The notes under the pieces were generated by a model. That model was given only the letters and a program-made list of their open reading frames with translations, was not told the origin of the DNA and searched no databases. The position numbers and the translations under genes are program-made. From Frankia sp. AgB32 (GTDB lineage: Bacteria > Actinomycetota > Actinomycetes > Frankiales > Frankiaceae), in NCBI RefSeq assembly GCF_023243045.1, contig NZ_JALKFX010000012.1, positions 45,303-93,275 of the forward strand: a stretch of 47,973 nucleotides of DNA, in the 5' to 3' direction. Shown one piece after another: positions 24,377 to 33,621 of this stretch. Positions within the stretch are counted from its first letter, which is position 1. The number at the start of each line of letters is the position of its first letter.

Positions 24377-25657
24377 ATGCGCATCGTCAGTGATTCCCGG
24401 CTGGGCCAGATGGTCGCGGCGCACCTCGCCGGTCGAGCGATCGACGCCGACGGGGCGTGGCCGGTGGTCGTGGCGTCGGGGAACTTCGCGAGCCCGGCGG
24501 TGGCGCTGCGGGCGGTCGACGAGGTCGTGGCGTCCTACCGGCTGTTCGTGCTCAATCCGCAGCCGGGCCTGCCGGCGCGCCCCGGGGTGTCGCACGTGAC
24601 GCCGTTCGTCGGCCCGGGCATGCGGGGGCTGGCGACGCTGGAGTACGTGCCGTGCCGGCTGAGCCTGGTGCCCCTCCTGTTCGCCGGCCCCTACCGGCCC
24701 GAGGTCGTCGTGTTGCACACCAGCCTGCCGGCCGGCGGGCGGGTGTCCCTCGGCACCGAGGTCAACATCCTGCCGGCGGCCGTGGAGGCGGCCCGGGCCG
24801 GCGGCGGGCTGGTCGTCGCCCAGCTCAACCCGGACATGCCCTACACCTTCGGTGACGGCGAACTGCCCGTCGACCTCGTCGACCTGGCTGTCGAGGCAGA
24901 GCAGCCGCTGCCGAGCCCCGCGGCCAGGGTCGTCGGCGAGGCAGCGCGGGCGATCGGGGAACGGGTCGCCGCACTGGTGACCGACGGCGCGACGCTGCAG
25001 ATGGGGATCGGCGGCGTGCCCGATGCCACGCTTGCCGCGCTGACCGGCCGGCGGGGGCTGCGGGTGTGGACCGAGACGTTCTCCGACGGGGTGCTGGACC
25101 TCGACCGCGCGGGTGCCTTCGACACCGGCGCCGATCTGGTCACCAGCTTCCTGTTCGGCTCCGACGAGCTGTACCGGTGGGTCGACCGCAATCCGCGGGT
25201 GCGGCTGCTGCGCACGGAAACGGTCAACGACCCGGGCCGGATCGCCCGCCAGCCGGCCATGACCTCGATCAACACCGCGCTGCAGGTCGACCTGCACGCG
25301 CAGGCCAACGCCTCCTACGTCCGGGGCCGGATCTGGTCCGGCTTCGGCGGCCAGTCCGACTTCGTCGCCGGCGCCCTGCACGCCCCCGGCGGCCACGCGA
25401 TCATCGCGCTGCCGAGCTGGCATGCCAGGACCGACACCTCCACGGTCGTCCCCGCCCTGACCGAGCCGACCACCAGCTTCCAGCACAGCTACATCGTCAG
25501 CGAGCACGGCACCGCCGCGCTGTGGGGGCGCAGCCTGCGGGATCAGGCCCGGGCCATCGTCGCCCACGTCGCCGATCCGCGCGCCCGCGACGAACTCACC
25601 CGGCACGTCGAGCAGGCCACGGCGGCCCCGGCCCCCGGACCGCGCAGCGTGCGCTGA
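24377..25657 (+). CDS. acetyl-CoA hydrolase / CoA-transferase family protein
   Basis: 426 residues from ATG 24377 (ATG 24368 also possible). The family I CoA-transferase pattern is clear: HTSLPAGGRVSLGTEVNILP, QLNPDMPYTFGDG, LQMGIGGVPDATLAAL, the TETFSDGVLDL segment where the family's Glu lies, FGGQSDFVAGALHAPGG, and the C-terminal YIVSEHGTAALWGRSLRDQA. It moves CoA between acetyl-CoA (or propionyl/butyryl-CoA) and small acids, or hydrolyses it. It fits the acyl-CoA/glyoxylate theme of the region. It converges on the universal stress protein gene across a 15-bp hairpin. Confidence 0.85.
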   Translation: MRIVSDSRLGQMVAAHLAGRAIDADGAWPVVVASGNFASPAVALRAVDEVVASYRLFVLNPQPGLPARPGVSHVTPFVGPGMRGLATLEYVPCRLSLVPLLFAGPYRPEVVVLHTSLPAGGRVSLGTEVNILPAAVEAARAGGGLVVAQLNPDMPYTFGDGELPVDLVDLAVEAEQPLPSPAARVVGEAARAIGERVAALVTDGATLQMGIGGVPDATLAALTGRRGLRVWTETFSDGVLDLDRAGAFDTGADLVTSFLFGSDELYRWVDRNPRVRLLRTETVNDPGRIARQPAMTSINTALQVDLHAQANASYVRGRIWSGFGGQSDFVAGALHAPGGHAIIALPSWHARTDTSTVVPALTEPTTSFQHSYIVSEHGTAALWGRSLRDQARAIVAHVADPRARDELTRHVEQATAAPAPGPRSVR

Positions 25658-25680
25658 GGGCGTGTCGACCGGCGACACCC

Positions 25681-25722
25681 GCGGTCGTTCCCGCCCTGCT
25701 ACCGCACGGCGGGAACGACCGC
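25681..25722. terminator. 15-bp perfect hairpin, bidirectional terminator
   Basis: Arms gcggtcgttcccgcc (25681-25695) and ggcgggaacgaccgc (25708-25722) enclose a 12-base loop that contains the stop codon of the universal stress protein gene (25699-25701). It lies 24 bases after the CoA-transferase stop. Confidence 0.75.
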
Positions 25723-26562
25723 GACCGGGCACGGGGCGTGGTGCAGACACTGGTGGCTCACCGAACCGAGCAGCAGTTCGGCGAACCCGCCGTGGCCCCG
25801 GGAGCCGACGACGAGCAGCTGGGCGTCCCCGGCGGCGGACAGCAGTGCGGGCGTGGCGCCGCCCGTGACGAGCAGGTCCTCGACGGCGAGGTCACCACGG
25901 TCGCCGACCCCCGCGGCCACACATGCGTCCAGCACCCCCCGGGCGGCCTTCTCCGCGGCCTCGAAGTCCACGCCGATGTAGACGGCCGGATAGCCGACAG
26001 GGACCGGCGTCCAGGCGTGAACGACCCGCAGGACCGCGCCACGCAGCCGGGCCTCGCGGGCGGCGAACCGCAACGCCTCGATCGACAGGTGCGAACCGTC
26101 GACGCCGACGACAACCGCGCCGTGCGCGGGCACCTGGCTGGCGTGCGTCACGACGACGGGTGTCATTGCCTTGTGCACGCACTCGGCGGAGACCGAGCCC
26201 ATCAGGATCCGGCGGACCGGATTCATCCCGTGCCGGCCCACCACCAGCAGGTCCGCGCTGCCCGCCGCGGCGAGCAGGGCCTCGGCCGCGTCGCGGTATT
26301 CCACCCGTTCCACCACCGGCACGGGGCAGCGCGGGTCGGCGGCGCCGCGGATGGCGGTCCCCAGCACATGCCGGGCGGTCGTCTCGACGTCGTGTGCACC
26401 CGGGCCGGGAGTCATCCCGGCCACGGACGCGGGCGACTCGTCGGCCGAACAGGCCAGCAGCACGGTGACTGTCGCGTCGCGCAGCCGCGCTTCCCGCAGG
26501 GCCCACCGCAGCGCGCCCTGTGCTTCCGGGGAACCGTCCACTCCCACCACGATGCCGCTCAT
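25699..26562 (-). CDS. tandem-domain universal stress protein
   Basis: 287 residues; ATG 26562 has a full AGGAGG. Two UspA domains of ~140 residues each: the first begins IVVGVDGSPEAQGALRWA and ends VVGRHGMNPVRRILMGSVS, the second begins VVVGVDGSHLSIEALRFA and ends VVGSRGHGGFAELLLGSVS. Both keep the G-x2-G-x9-G-S/T pattern of ATP-binding Usp domains, although the first has GMNP after its first glycine. Such proteins respond to hypoxia, stationary phase or other stress. It is divergent from the acyl-CoA dehydrogenase gene. Confidence 0.92.
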   Translation of the reverse strand: MSGIVVGVDGSPEAQGALRWALREARLRDATVTVLLACSADESPASVAGMTPGPGAHDVETTARHVLGTAIRGAADPRCPVPVVERVEYRDAAEALLAAAGSADLLVVGRHGMNPVRRILMGSVSAECVHKAMTPVVVTHASQVPAHGAVVVGVDGSHLSIEALRFAAREARLRGAVLRVVHAWTPVPVGYPAVYIGVDFEAAEKAARGVLDACVAAGVGDRGDLAVEDLLVTGGATPALLSAAGDAQLLVVGSRGHGGFAELLLGSVSHQCLHHAPCPVAVVPAVR

Positions 26563-26899
26563 GTCGTGCCTCCTGTCGGTGCCCGCAGGTGCCGGGGCGA
26601 GGTCGTTGCGATGGATCCAGCGTCCGCTGACCAGGGAGATCGATCGAGTGCGGATCGATGGGCGGTCCGCGGGCCGGCTGGCCCTGCCGAGGGGTCCGAA
26701 CGGCCCGCACCACCGGCAGCCGCAGGGGGGCGGCGGGCATTGTCCGCGAGCGGCGGAGGGGACCGTGCTAGCGTCCGAACAGTCGCCGATGGTGCCTGAT
26801 CGCTTACCTTCGTCGGCGCCCCTGACGGTCCGGGCCGGGTCCGCCGACACGACGAGGTCACGACGAGGCGAGGTCCGGTCCGAGGAGGGGAGGCAGGCG
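26563..26899. promoter_or_regulatory. divergent promoter region of the Usp and acyl-CoA dehydrogenase genes
   Basis: 337 bases without a gene. It contains the inverted repeat atcgatc-gagtgcg-gatcgat at 26639-26659, a likely regulator site, and GGAGG-rich sequence just before the dehydrogenase start. No certain -10/-35 pair was found. Confidence 0.4.
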
Positions 26900-28060
26900 A
26901 TGCCCGACACCGGGCTGACCGACGAGCAGGAGGCGCTGCGGCGCGCCGTCGCCGAGTTCGCCCGCGACGTGGTCGCGCCGGTGGCGGCGCGGCATGACGA
27001 GGAGCGGAGCTTCCCCTACGAGGTCGTCGCCGGGATGGCGGCGATGGGGCTGTTCGGGCTGCCGTTCCCGCAGGAGTACGGCGGGATGGGCGGGGACCTG
27101 TTCTCGCTGTGCCTGGCGATCGAGGAGCTCGCCCGGGTCGACTCGTCGGTGGCCATCACCCTGGAGGCCGGCTGCTCGCTCGGGGCGATGCCGATCTACC
27201 GGTTCGGGTCCGAGGAGCAGCGGGCGCGGTGGCTGCCGATGCTGTGCGCGGGCGAGGCGCTGGGCGCGTTCGGCCTGACCGAGCCCGAGGCCGGCAGTGA
27301 CGCGGGCGGCACCAGGACGACCGCCGCGTTCGTCGACGGCGAATGGGTCGTCAACGGGGCTAAGGCGTTCATCACGAACTCCGGCACCGACATCACCCGG
27401 CTCGTCACCGTCACCGCGCGCACCGGCGGGGCCGTCGGCGACGGCGGCGGCGACCGGGAGATCAGCACGATCGTGATTCCCGTGCCCACCCCGGGGCTGA
27501 CGGTGGAACCGGCCTACTCCAAGGTCGGCTGGCATGCCTCCGACACCCATCCGCTGAGCCTGTCCGACGTGCGGGTTCCCGCCGAGAACCTGCTCGGCGA
27601 GCGCGGCCGGGGCTATGCGAACTTCCTGGCGATCCTCGCGGAGGGCCGCATCGCGATCTCGGCGCTGGCGGTGGGCCTGGCGCAGGGGTGCGTCGACGAG
27701 TCCGTCACCTATGCGAAGGCGCGCTCGGCCTTCGGCCGCCCGATCGCCGCGAACCAGGCCATCTCCTTCAAGATCGCCGAGATGGAGGCGCGGACGCACG
27801 TGGCCCGCACCGCCTACTACGACGCCGCCGCCCGCGCCCTCGCCGGCCGCCCCTTCGCCAAGGAGGCCGCGATCGCGAAGCTCGTCAGCAGCACGGCCGC
27901 CGTCGACAACGCCCGCGACGCCACCCAGATCCACGGTGGCTACGGCTTCATGAACGAGTACTCCGTCGCCCGCCACTGGCGCGACAGCAAGATTCTCGAA
28001 ATCGGCGAGGGCACCAGCGAGATCCAGAAGATGCTCATCGCCCGCCACCTCGGCCTCTGA
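26900..28060 (+). CDS. acyl-CoA dehydrogenase
   Basis: 386 residues, standard length; GAGGAGGGGAGG precedes the ATG. FAD-dependent acyl-CoA dehydrogenase signatures: AFGLTEPEAGSDAGG (flavin/substrate contact), the WVVNGAKAFITN strand, RSAFGRPIAANQAI, and the C-terminal IHGGYGFMNEYSVARHWRD and IGEGTSEIQ, the latter with the Glu usually acting as catalytic base in short/medium-chain members. It oxidises an acyl-CoA to the 2-enoyl-CoA and passes electrons to ETF. A branched-chain (isovaleryl-type) or short-chain substrate fits the methylcrotonyl-type carboxylase on the same contig, but this is inference. Confidence 0.92.
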   Translation: MPDTGLTDEQEALRRAVAEFARDVVAPVAARHDEERSFPYEVVAGMAAMGLFGLPFPQEYGGMGGDLFSLCLAIEELARVDSSVAITLEAGCSLGAMPIYRFGSEEQRARWLPMLCAGEALGAFGLTEPEAGSDAGGTRTTAAFVDGEWVVNGAKAFITNSGTDITRLVTVTARTGGAVGDGGGDREISTIVIPVPTPGLTVEPAYSKVGWHASDTHPLSLSDVRVPAENLLGERGRGYANFLAILAEGRIAISALAVGLAQGCVDESVTYAKARSAFGRPIAANQAISFKIAEMEARTHVARTAYYDAAARALAGRPFAKEAAIAKLVSSTAAVDNARDATQIHGGYGFMNEYSVARHWRDSKILEIGEGTSEIQKMLIARHLGL

Positions 28061-28067
28061 CCCGCGG

Positions 28068-28082
28068 CCGGCGCGGCGCCGG
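28068..28082. terminator. 6-bp GC hairpin between convergent genes
   Basis: Arms ccggcg / cgccgg with loop cgg, in the 23-base gap between the acyl-CoA dehydrogenase stop and the Ser/Thr kinase stop. Confidence 0.4.
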
Positions 28083-28083
28083 G

Positions 28084-30642
28084 CTACGCGGGCGGGGTCA
28101 CGGTCCACACGCCGGCCTGCGGGGAAGCGCCGTCGGCGCCCGCCACGGCGCCGGCGACCTGCACCGTCCCACCCAGGACACCCACGCCGAACAGTTCGGT
28201 GCGCACCGCCGATGCCACCTGGTAGGTCGTCCAGTGATCGCCTTGGCGGTCGCCGAGCAGGAGGACCGGCCGGGTGCCGAAAGCGCCGCCGCCCGTCGAG
28301 CCGACCGCCAGGATGCGACCGTCGGGCAGGCGGGCCATTCCCGCGAGCACGACGCCGGCGGGCAGCGCCGTCGTCGCCAGGTTCCAGCGAGCGCCGTCGG
28401 TGGAATGCCGCAGTCGGGTGACCGTCGCACTGCCCGACACCTCGGTGCCCGCCGCGAGCAGCGAACCATCGGCGAGTTCGACGAGGTGGTCGACGTGCTG
28501 CTCGGCCGGACCACCCAGCGTCGGAGTGGTGACTCGCGTCCACGCCGATCCGTCCGCCGAGCGCCAGACGGCACCGCCCCCGAGGGGGCCGCCGGGTCGA
28601 CCGACGGCGAGCAGCTCCCCGCCCCGGGCGAGCAACCCGGTGACGTCGCCGGTCAGGCCAGCAGAGCCCGCGATCGCGTCCCAGCGCTGTCCGTCCGCGG
28701 AGCGCCAGACCGCCGGCCGGTTCGCTTGCTGGCTGTCGCCGGTGCCCTCGCTTGCGCCCCCCGACCGGGTCGTACCAGTGGGAGTGCGATCGCTGCCGAT
28801 CGCGGTCGAGCCGACCGCGACGAAGCCACGACCGTCCAGGAAGGTCACCGCGGAGATCGCTCCGGAGGCCGTGCCCGGAGGTAGCGGAACAGCGACGGCC
28901 TGCCATCGGTGCCCGTCGGCCGACCTCCAGGCAACCGGCGTTGACCGCTCCGGATCGTTCCCGCCCAGGCTCGGCGCGCGACGCCCGACGGCGACCTCGA
29001 CCCCGTCCGCCCCGACGGCCACGCTGGCCACGATCGCGCCGGACGCGCCCGCCGGATCGGCGGCACCCGGCGGACCGCCGTCGCCGGCCCCGGTCGCCGG
29101 CGGGCCAAGGACGCGGACACCGAGGTGCGCCACCGCGGTGCCGCTGGTCGAGGCGGACGGTTGGCCCGATCCCGCGGTGGTCGGATCCGCCCGGCCGCCG
29201 CCACCACCGGATCCGAACGGGTCCAGTAGCACCAGCGCTGCCACGACCATCACGACAAGACCGACCGCCATCGCCAGCACAACGCCGCGACGCGTGCCCA
29301 CCCGCTCGCTGCCCCGAGTGCCGGTGGCGGTCTCGACGACGAGCGCGTCCCCATCCCTGTCCACGCTGCGCGGACTCGCGCCGACCGCCCCGCCGTACGG
29401 CGGGGGCGCCGGCTCGGCCGAGTTCGGCGCCGGTGGCCATGGGGTCGGCTGGCTCGGAACGGGAGGTTTCCGGGACGACGGCGGGTCCTGCGCCCGATCG
29501 GGTGCCGGCTGGTTCTCCACCAGCGCGCTCGGCGTTTCCGGAGTTCGGGCCGGCGGACTCGCTGCCCTCCCGGCGCGGGGCGGCGGACTCGGTGCGTCCA
29601 GCCCCGACGCAGGTGGAACCGACGGACGATCGCCCGCTGGGATGAAGGCCGTGGGCGAAGCTGGCGCCGAGGCCGAGGCCGAGGCCGTGGCGGAGGCGGA
29701 GCCCGCCGAGCGTGGCGCGGGTGGCACCGGATCCGCCGGCGCGTGATCAGGGTGGCGACCGGGATGGCCCTGCGCGGGGTCGAGGATGTCGCGCTCGGCG
29801 CGCACGGTGATGCCGCTGGCGGCCAGCCAGCCGGGACCGAGCACGGCGGTGGCGGCCTGCGCGAGCTGGCGGGCGAACTCCTGGGCCGAGCGCTGTCGGT
29901 CGTCGCGCCGGCGCCGCAGCGCCTGGCTGATCACCGCGGCGAGCGGTCCGGCGACGCCCGGCGGCGCGGGCGCGGGATCATCGAGCTGGCGTTTCCACAC
30001 CTGCGCGGGCGGCAGTCGCGGGTCGATCGGCATCCGGCCGGACAGCAGCCGGAACAGCACCACACCCAGCGCGTACAGGTCGGTGCCGGCGCCGACGCGG
30101 CCGCCGCCGATCTGCTCCGGCGCCATGTAACCGGGCGTGCCGGCGATGGAGTGGACCGACGTGCCGCTGCCGCCGAAGAACCGGCTGATGCCGAAGTCGA
30201 CAAGCTTCGGCGCGCCGTCCCGGGCGAACAGGATGTTGGCTGGCTTGATGTCGCGGTGCAGCACCCCCGCCGCGGGCGCGGCGCCGCGCGCGGCGGCGGC
30301 CGCCAGCCCGACCGCGCACGCCGCCGCGGTCGTCGTGGCCGGCCGGGCCCGCAACGTCCCGCCCGCCAGATGCTCCATGATCAGCAGCGACAGGTCGCCG
30401 CGCTCGACGTAGTCGTAGATCCGCACGATGTGCGGATGGTCGAGGCCGGCGAGCACCTCGGCCTCCTGCCGGAACCCGGCGCGCGCCTCCTGCCCCGCGC
30501 GGGTCAGGACCTTGACCGCCACCTGCCGCGAGATCTGCCGATGCCGAGCCTCCAGAACGACCCCGCTCGCCCCCTGCCCCAACGTCCCGCCGAGCTCGTA
30601 TCCGGGCAACGCAGCCTCGACCTGCCCACGTTCGACGAACAC
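28084..30642 (-). CDS. transmembrane Ser/Thr protein kinase with extracytoplasmic WRSADG-repeat domain
   Basis: 852 residues from GTG 30642, six bases after the stop of the PKD gene, so translation is coupled. The Hanks-type kinase is complete: GQGASG loop at 22-27, Lys44 in VAVKVL, HRDIKPAN, DFG, and GTPGYMAPEQ. A Ser/Ala/Pro-rich juxtamembrane linker (partly SASASA repeats) leads to one transmembrane helix (VVLAMAVGLVVMVVAALVLL) near residue 440. The outer ~400 residues repeat WRSADGxxW about four times, a sialidase/BNR-like pattern that suggests a β-propeller sensor. It closes the MoxR-DUF58-transglutaminase-PKD operon and probably senses an envelope ligand and phosphorylates a cytoplasmic partner. 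Confidence 0.9.
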   Translation of the reverse strand: MFVERGQVEAALPGYELGGTLGQGASGVVLEARHRQISRQVAVKVLTRAGQEARAGFRQEAEVLAGLDHPHIVRIYDYVERGDLSLLIMEHLAGGTLRARPATTTAAACAVGLAAAAARGAAPAAGVLHRDIKPANILFARDGAPKLVDFGISRFFGGSGTSVHSIAGTPGYMAPEQIGGGRVGAGTDLYALGVVLFRLLSGRMPIDPRLPPAQVWKRQLDDPAPAPPGVAGPLAAVISQALRRRRDDRQRSAQEFARQLAQAATAVLGPGWLAASGITVRAERDILDPAQGHPGRHPDHAPADPVPPAPRSAGSASATASASASAPASPTAFIPAGDRPSVPPASGLDAPSPPPRAGRAASPPARTPETPSALVENQPAPDRAQDPPSSRKPPVPSQPTPWPPAPNSAEPAPPPYGGAVGASPRSVDRDGDALVVETATGTRGSERVGTRRGVVLAMAVGLVVMVVAALVLLDPFGSGGGGGRADPTTAGSGQPSASTSGTAVAHLGVRVLGPPATGAGDGGPPGAADPAGASGAIVASVAVGADGVEVAVGRRAPSLGGNDPERSTPVAWRSADGHRWQAVAVPLPPGTASGAISAVTFLDGRGFVAVGSTAIGSDRTPTGTTRSGGASEGTGDSQQANRPAVWRSADGQRWDAIAGSAGLTGDVTGLLARGGELLAVGRPGGPLGGGAVWRSADGSAWTRVTTPTLGGPAEQHVDHLVELADGSLLAAGTEVSGSATVTRLRHSTDGARWNLATTALPAGVVLAGMARLPDGRILAVGSTGGGAFGTRPVLLLGDRQGDHWTTYQVASAVRTELFGVGVLGGTVQVAGAVAGADGASPQAGVWTVTPPA

Positions 30643-30648
30643 GCCGGA

Positions 30649-33621
30649 CTACTGCACCAGGTCGATACTGGTCGGGCTGTTCTGCGCGTTGCTGCGCACC
30701 GTGATCACCGCGGACGGCGTACCGCTGGGTACGTCGACGTCGAGGTTGCAGGCCGAGGGGGTCGTCAGGGTCACCCCGGTGCACTGGTCGTCGTGGATGC
30801 CCGCGCCACTGATCGAGTCGATGTGGACACTGGGGCCGGGGTTGTCGACTGTGACCCGCCAGGTCGTTCCGCCAGGTGAGCTCGCCAGCACCTTCTTGAA
30901 CAGGCTGATCTGGCTTTCGTCGACGACGGTGACGGTCGCCGTGTCCTGTTCACCGTTCTGGTCGGTCACCGTGACGGATGCCTGGTAGGTGCCGGCGAGG
31001 TAGTTGTGGGACGTCGTCGCGGCGGCGCCCGGACCCTCGCTCTCCCCGTCGCCGAAGGCGAAGCGGTAGGAGACGATCGGGGCGGATCCCGCGACCGAAC
31101 CGGACGCGTCGAAGTCCCGGACCCCGGCGGCCGCGCCGCCGCCCCTGGAGCGTGCGACGGTCAGCGCGGCGCGCGGGGGAGTGACGGCCGCGGTCACCTG
31201 GACACCGGCGTTCGCGGGCGACGTGCGGCCCGCCTGGTCGCGGACGGTGACGTTGACGGTGTAGGTGCCGGCGGTCGTGACGCGATGCGTGGCGGTGGGG
31301 GAGGCCTGTGGGCCGACGGTGGTGCCGTCGCTGAACGCGAAGGTGTAGGTCGCGATCGGCGTGGAGCCGGCGGTGGAGGCGGAGGCGTCGGCGGTGATGT
31401 CGGTCGGGGCCTGGGGCCCGCTGGTACGGGCGCTGAGCTGCGCGGTCGGGCCGACCTGCGCGGCGGCGGTGACGTGCGCGATGGCACTGGTGGTCGAGCG
31501 GCGGCCGGCGGTGTCCGTCACCGTGAGGCCAACTGTGTAGTCGCCGGTCTGGGCGAAGGCGTGGGTCGCCCGGGCCCCGGTTGCCGTCGTGCCGTCGCCC
31601 CAGGTCAGCGAGTAGGTGTTGATGGGATTGGTGCCCGCCGTCGAGGCGGCGGCATCGGCCGTCACCGTGAGTGGAGCGGTGCCGGTGGCAGGAGTCAGTG
31701 TCACGCGGGCGGTGGGCCCGGTCGCGGCAGGCGGCTCGGCCTGCTTGGCGGTGATAACGATCTCGGCGTTCACGGAGGGGGTCCGTCCGTCGGCGAGGGT
31801 GGCGTCGGCCGTGACCGTGAAGCGGCCAGGCGCGGTCCAGGCGTGGCTGGCGTTTGTGCCGGTGGCCTGGGTGCCGCCGTCGCCGAAGGTCCAGATGGCG
31901 GTGAGTACGCCGGTGCCGGTCGCGCGGAACTGGACGACCTGGCCGACCGTGGCGTCCGCGGCGCTCGCCTCGATCCTCACGGGAGCGGTGCCGACCGGGG
32001 GTTCTCCGCCGCCGGTCTCGGTCGTCGGTGGGTTCGAGCCGGATCCGGCCGGTGGGTCGGTAGCCGGGTTCCCGCCGGTGCCGGTCGGGGGGGTCTGCGG
32101 GACCGTCGTTGGATTCGTGCCGCGGGAACCCGCGGTGTCCTGGCTCCCGCCCGCACCCCCGCCGGCTCCCGCTCCGGTACCGGAGCCCCCGGCCGGGCCC
32201 GGGGACGGTGGCGTGGTGGTGGGGCTTCGCGAGGACGGACCTGCTCCCGCCGGCCCGCCAGCCGGAGTCCTGCGAGCTGTCGGTCCGCCGGCCGCAGGTG
32301 CGGAGGTCGGGGTGGGCGTCGGAGTCGGCTGTGTACCGGTGCCGGTGGCACCTTCGGCCGCCGTGGTGCCCGTGCCGCCGGCGCCGAGGGAACCTCGGCC
32401 GCTGCCGGCGCCGTCGGCGGCCGTGCCCGTGCCCGTGCCCGTGCCACCGGTGCCGTTGCCGGTGGTGTCGGCGCCGTACTTGCGCACGGGGGACGTTGAG
32501 CCGTCGAGGCGGATGACACCGGCGTCGGTGCCGGCCGGGTCGTTGTAGAACACGAAGCCGCCCTGGGCGGCGAGGGTGAAGTGGCGGCCGGCGGGCAGGA
32601 CCCGGCGGCTGGACAGCAGGCGGCCGGCGGCCAGGTCCACGACGTGCACCGCGCCGGCGGTGTAGTCGGGAACGAAGACGCGGTCCCCGAGGTCGATGGG
32701 GATGCCCAGGCGATGCCCGGCGGCGGCGAGGTCGATGACGGATCCGCAGCGGCGCGTGGCGAGGTCGGCGACCATCAGCACGCCCCGGGCGCCGACCGCG
32801 GCATACACACGGGACGCGTCCGTGGCGCCGGCGAGCTGGACGTCGGCGGCACCGGACCCGGCGCCAGCGGACCCGACGTCCAGGCAGGTGGCGGCGCCCG
32901 GCCGGCCGTCCGCCGACAGTGGGGTGATCTGCCGCCGGGCCAGGTTCACCAGGGCGGGCCGGCCGTCGGCGAGCACGAGCCGGCTGCTGGCCGGATCGGC
33001 CGCGTGCGGACGGTCGTGCCGGGTCGTGCCGTCGAACCAGACGAGATCACCGGTGCGGGTGTCCACGAGCCACAGGCGACCCTGCTCGTCGACGACGCCA
33101 CCGCCGGTGGCGACCCGGGCGGTGAGCGACTGCCGCCCGCGCACCGTGAGGCTCGCGGCCTCGGTGGTCGTGACCACGCCGGCGCGGCCGTCGAGGAGGT
33201 AGAGCGCGTCGGATCCGGCGAACAGTTCGGCGGAGCGGCCCGCGGGGAGCAGCCCGGTGCGGTGGTTCCACGCGTAGGTCGCCCCGCTGATCCGGCCGAC
33301 CGTGCCGGTGGAGGTGTCGACGACGAAGGCGTCGAGATCCGACTGGGTGGCGCTCAGCGAGCCCGCGGGCAGGTCCGGCCGGCCGACCGGCACCTGGGTG
33401 ACGACCTTCGCCGACGCGCCGTCGACGAGGGCGACCTGCCCGACGGCATCGGACACCAGCCAGGCCGCGCCGCCGTGGAACTCGACCCGGCGTTGACCAG
33501 GTCCGTCCCCGGTGCCGACGACGACGAGCGCGGCGAGCAGCAACACCGCCGCCACCACTGCCTGCAGCCAGCGCCCGCCGGCGGGCCAGCGTCCGCCACT
33601 GCCAGCGGCACTGTCAGCCAT
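30649..33621 (-). CDS. membrane-anchored surface protein with β-propeller-like head and PKD repeats
   Basis: 990 residues from ATG 33621, overlapping the transglutaminase-like gene by eight bases. One N-terminal helix (~18-37) anchors it outside the membrane. Residues ~50-385 repeat short WLVDTRTGDLVWF-like blades, consistent with a β-propeller. A long Gly/Thr/Pro linker (~385-550, with GTGTGT runs) follows, then about four PKD domains marked by FGDGGTQATGTNASHAW, WGDGTTATGARATHAF, FSDGTTVGP...THRV and FGDGESEGP...SHNY. The C-terminal ~90 residues form a small unassigned domain with two Cys. It is likely an adhesive or structural envelope protein working with the downstream receptor kinase. 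Confidence 0.8.
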   Translation of the reverse strand: MADSAAGSGGRWPAGGRWLQAVVAAVLLLAALVVVGTGDGPGQRRVEFHGGAAWLVSDAVGQVALVDGASAKVVTQVPVGRPDLPAGSLSATQSDLDAFVVDTSTGTVGRISGATYAWNHRTGLLPAGRSAELFAGSDALYLLDGRAGVVTTTEAASLTVRGRQSLTARVATGGGVVDEQGRLWLVDTRTGDLVWFDGTTRHDRPHAADPASSRLVLADGRPALVNLARRQITPLSADGRPGAATCLDVGSAGAGSGAADVQLAGATDASRVYAAVGARGVLMVADLATRRCGSVIDLAAAGHRLGIPIDLGDRVFVPDYTAGAVHVVDLAAGRLLSSRRVLPAGRHFTLAAQGGFVFYNDPAGTDAGVIRLDGSTSPVRKYGADTTGNGTGGTGTGTGTAADGAGSGRGSLGAGGTGTTAAEGATGTGTQPTPTPTPTSAPAAGGPTARRTPAGGPAGAGPSSRSPTTTPPSPGPAGGSGTGAGAGGGAGGSQDTAGSRGTNPTTVPQTPPTGTGGNPATDPPAGSGSNPPTTETGGGEPPVGTAPVRIEASAADATVGQVVQFRATGTGVLTAIWTFGDGGTQATGTNASHAWTAPGRFTVTADATLADGRTPSVNAEIVITAKQAEPPAATGPTARVTLTPATGTAPLTVTADAAASTAGTNPINTYSLTWGDGTTATGARATHAFAQTGDYTVGLTVTDTAGRRSTTSAIAHVTAAAQVGPTAQLSARTSGPQAPTDITADASASTAGSTPIATYTFAFSDGTTVGPQASPTATHRVTTAGTYTVNVTVRDQAGRTSPANAGVQVTAAVTPPRAALTVARSRGGGAAAGVRDFDASGSVAGSAPIVSYRFAFGDGESEGPGAAATTSHNYLAGTYQASVTVTDQNGEQDTATVTVVDESQISLFKKVLASSPGGTTWRVTVDNPGPSVHIDSISGAGIHDDQCTGVTLTTPSACNLDVDVPSGTPSAVITVRSNAQNSPTSIDLVQ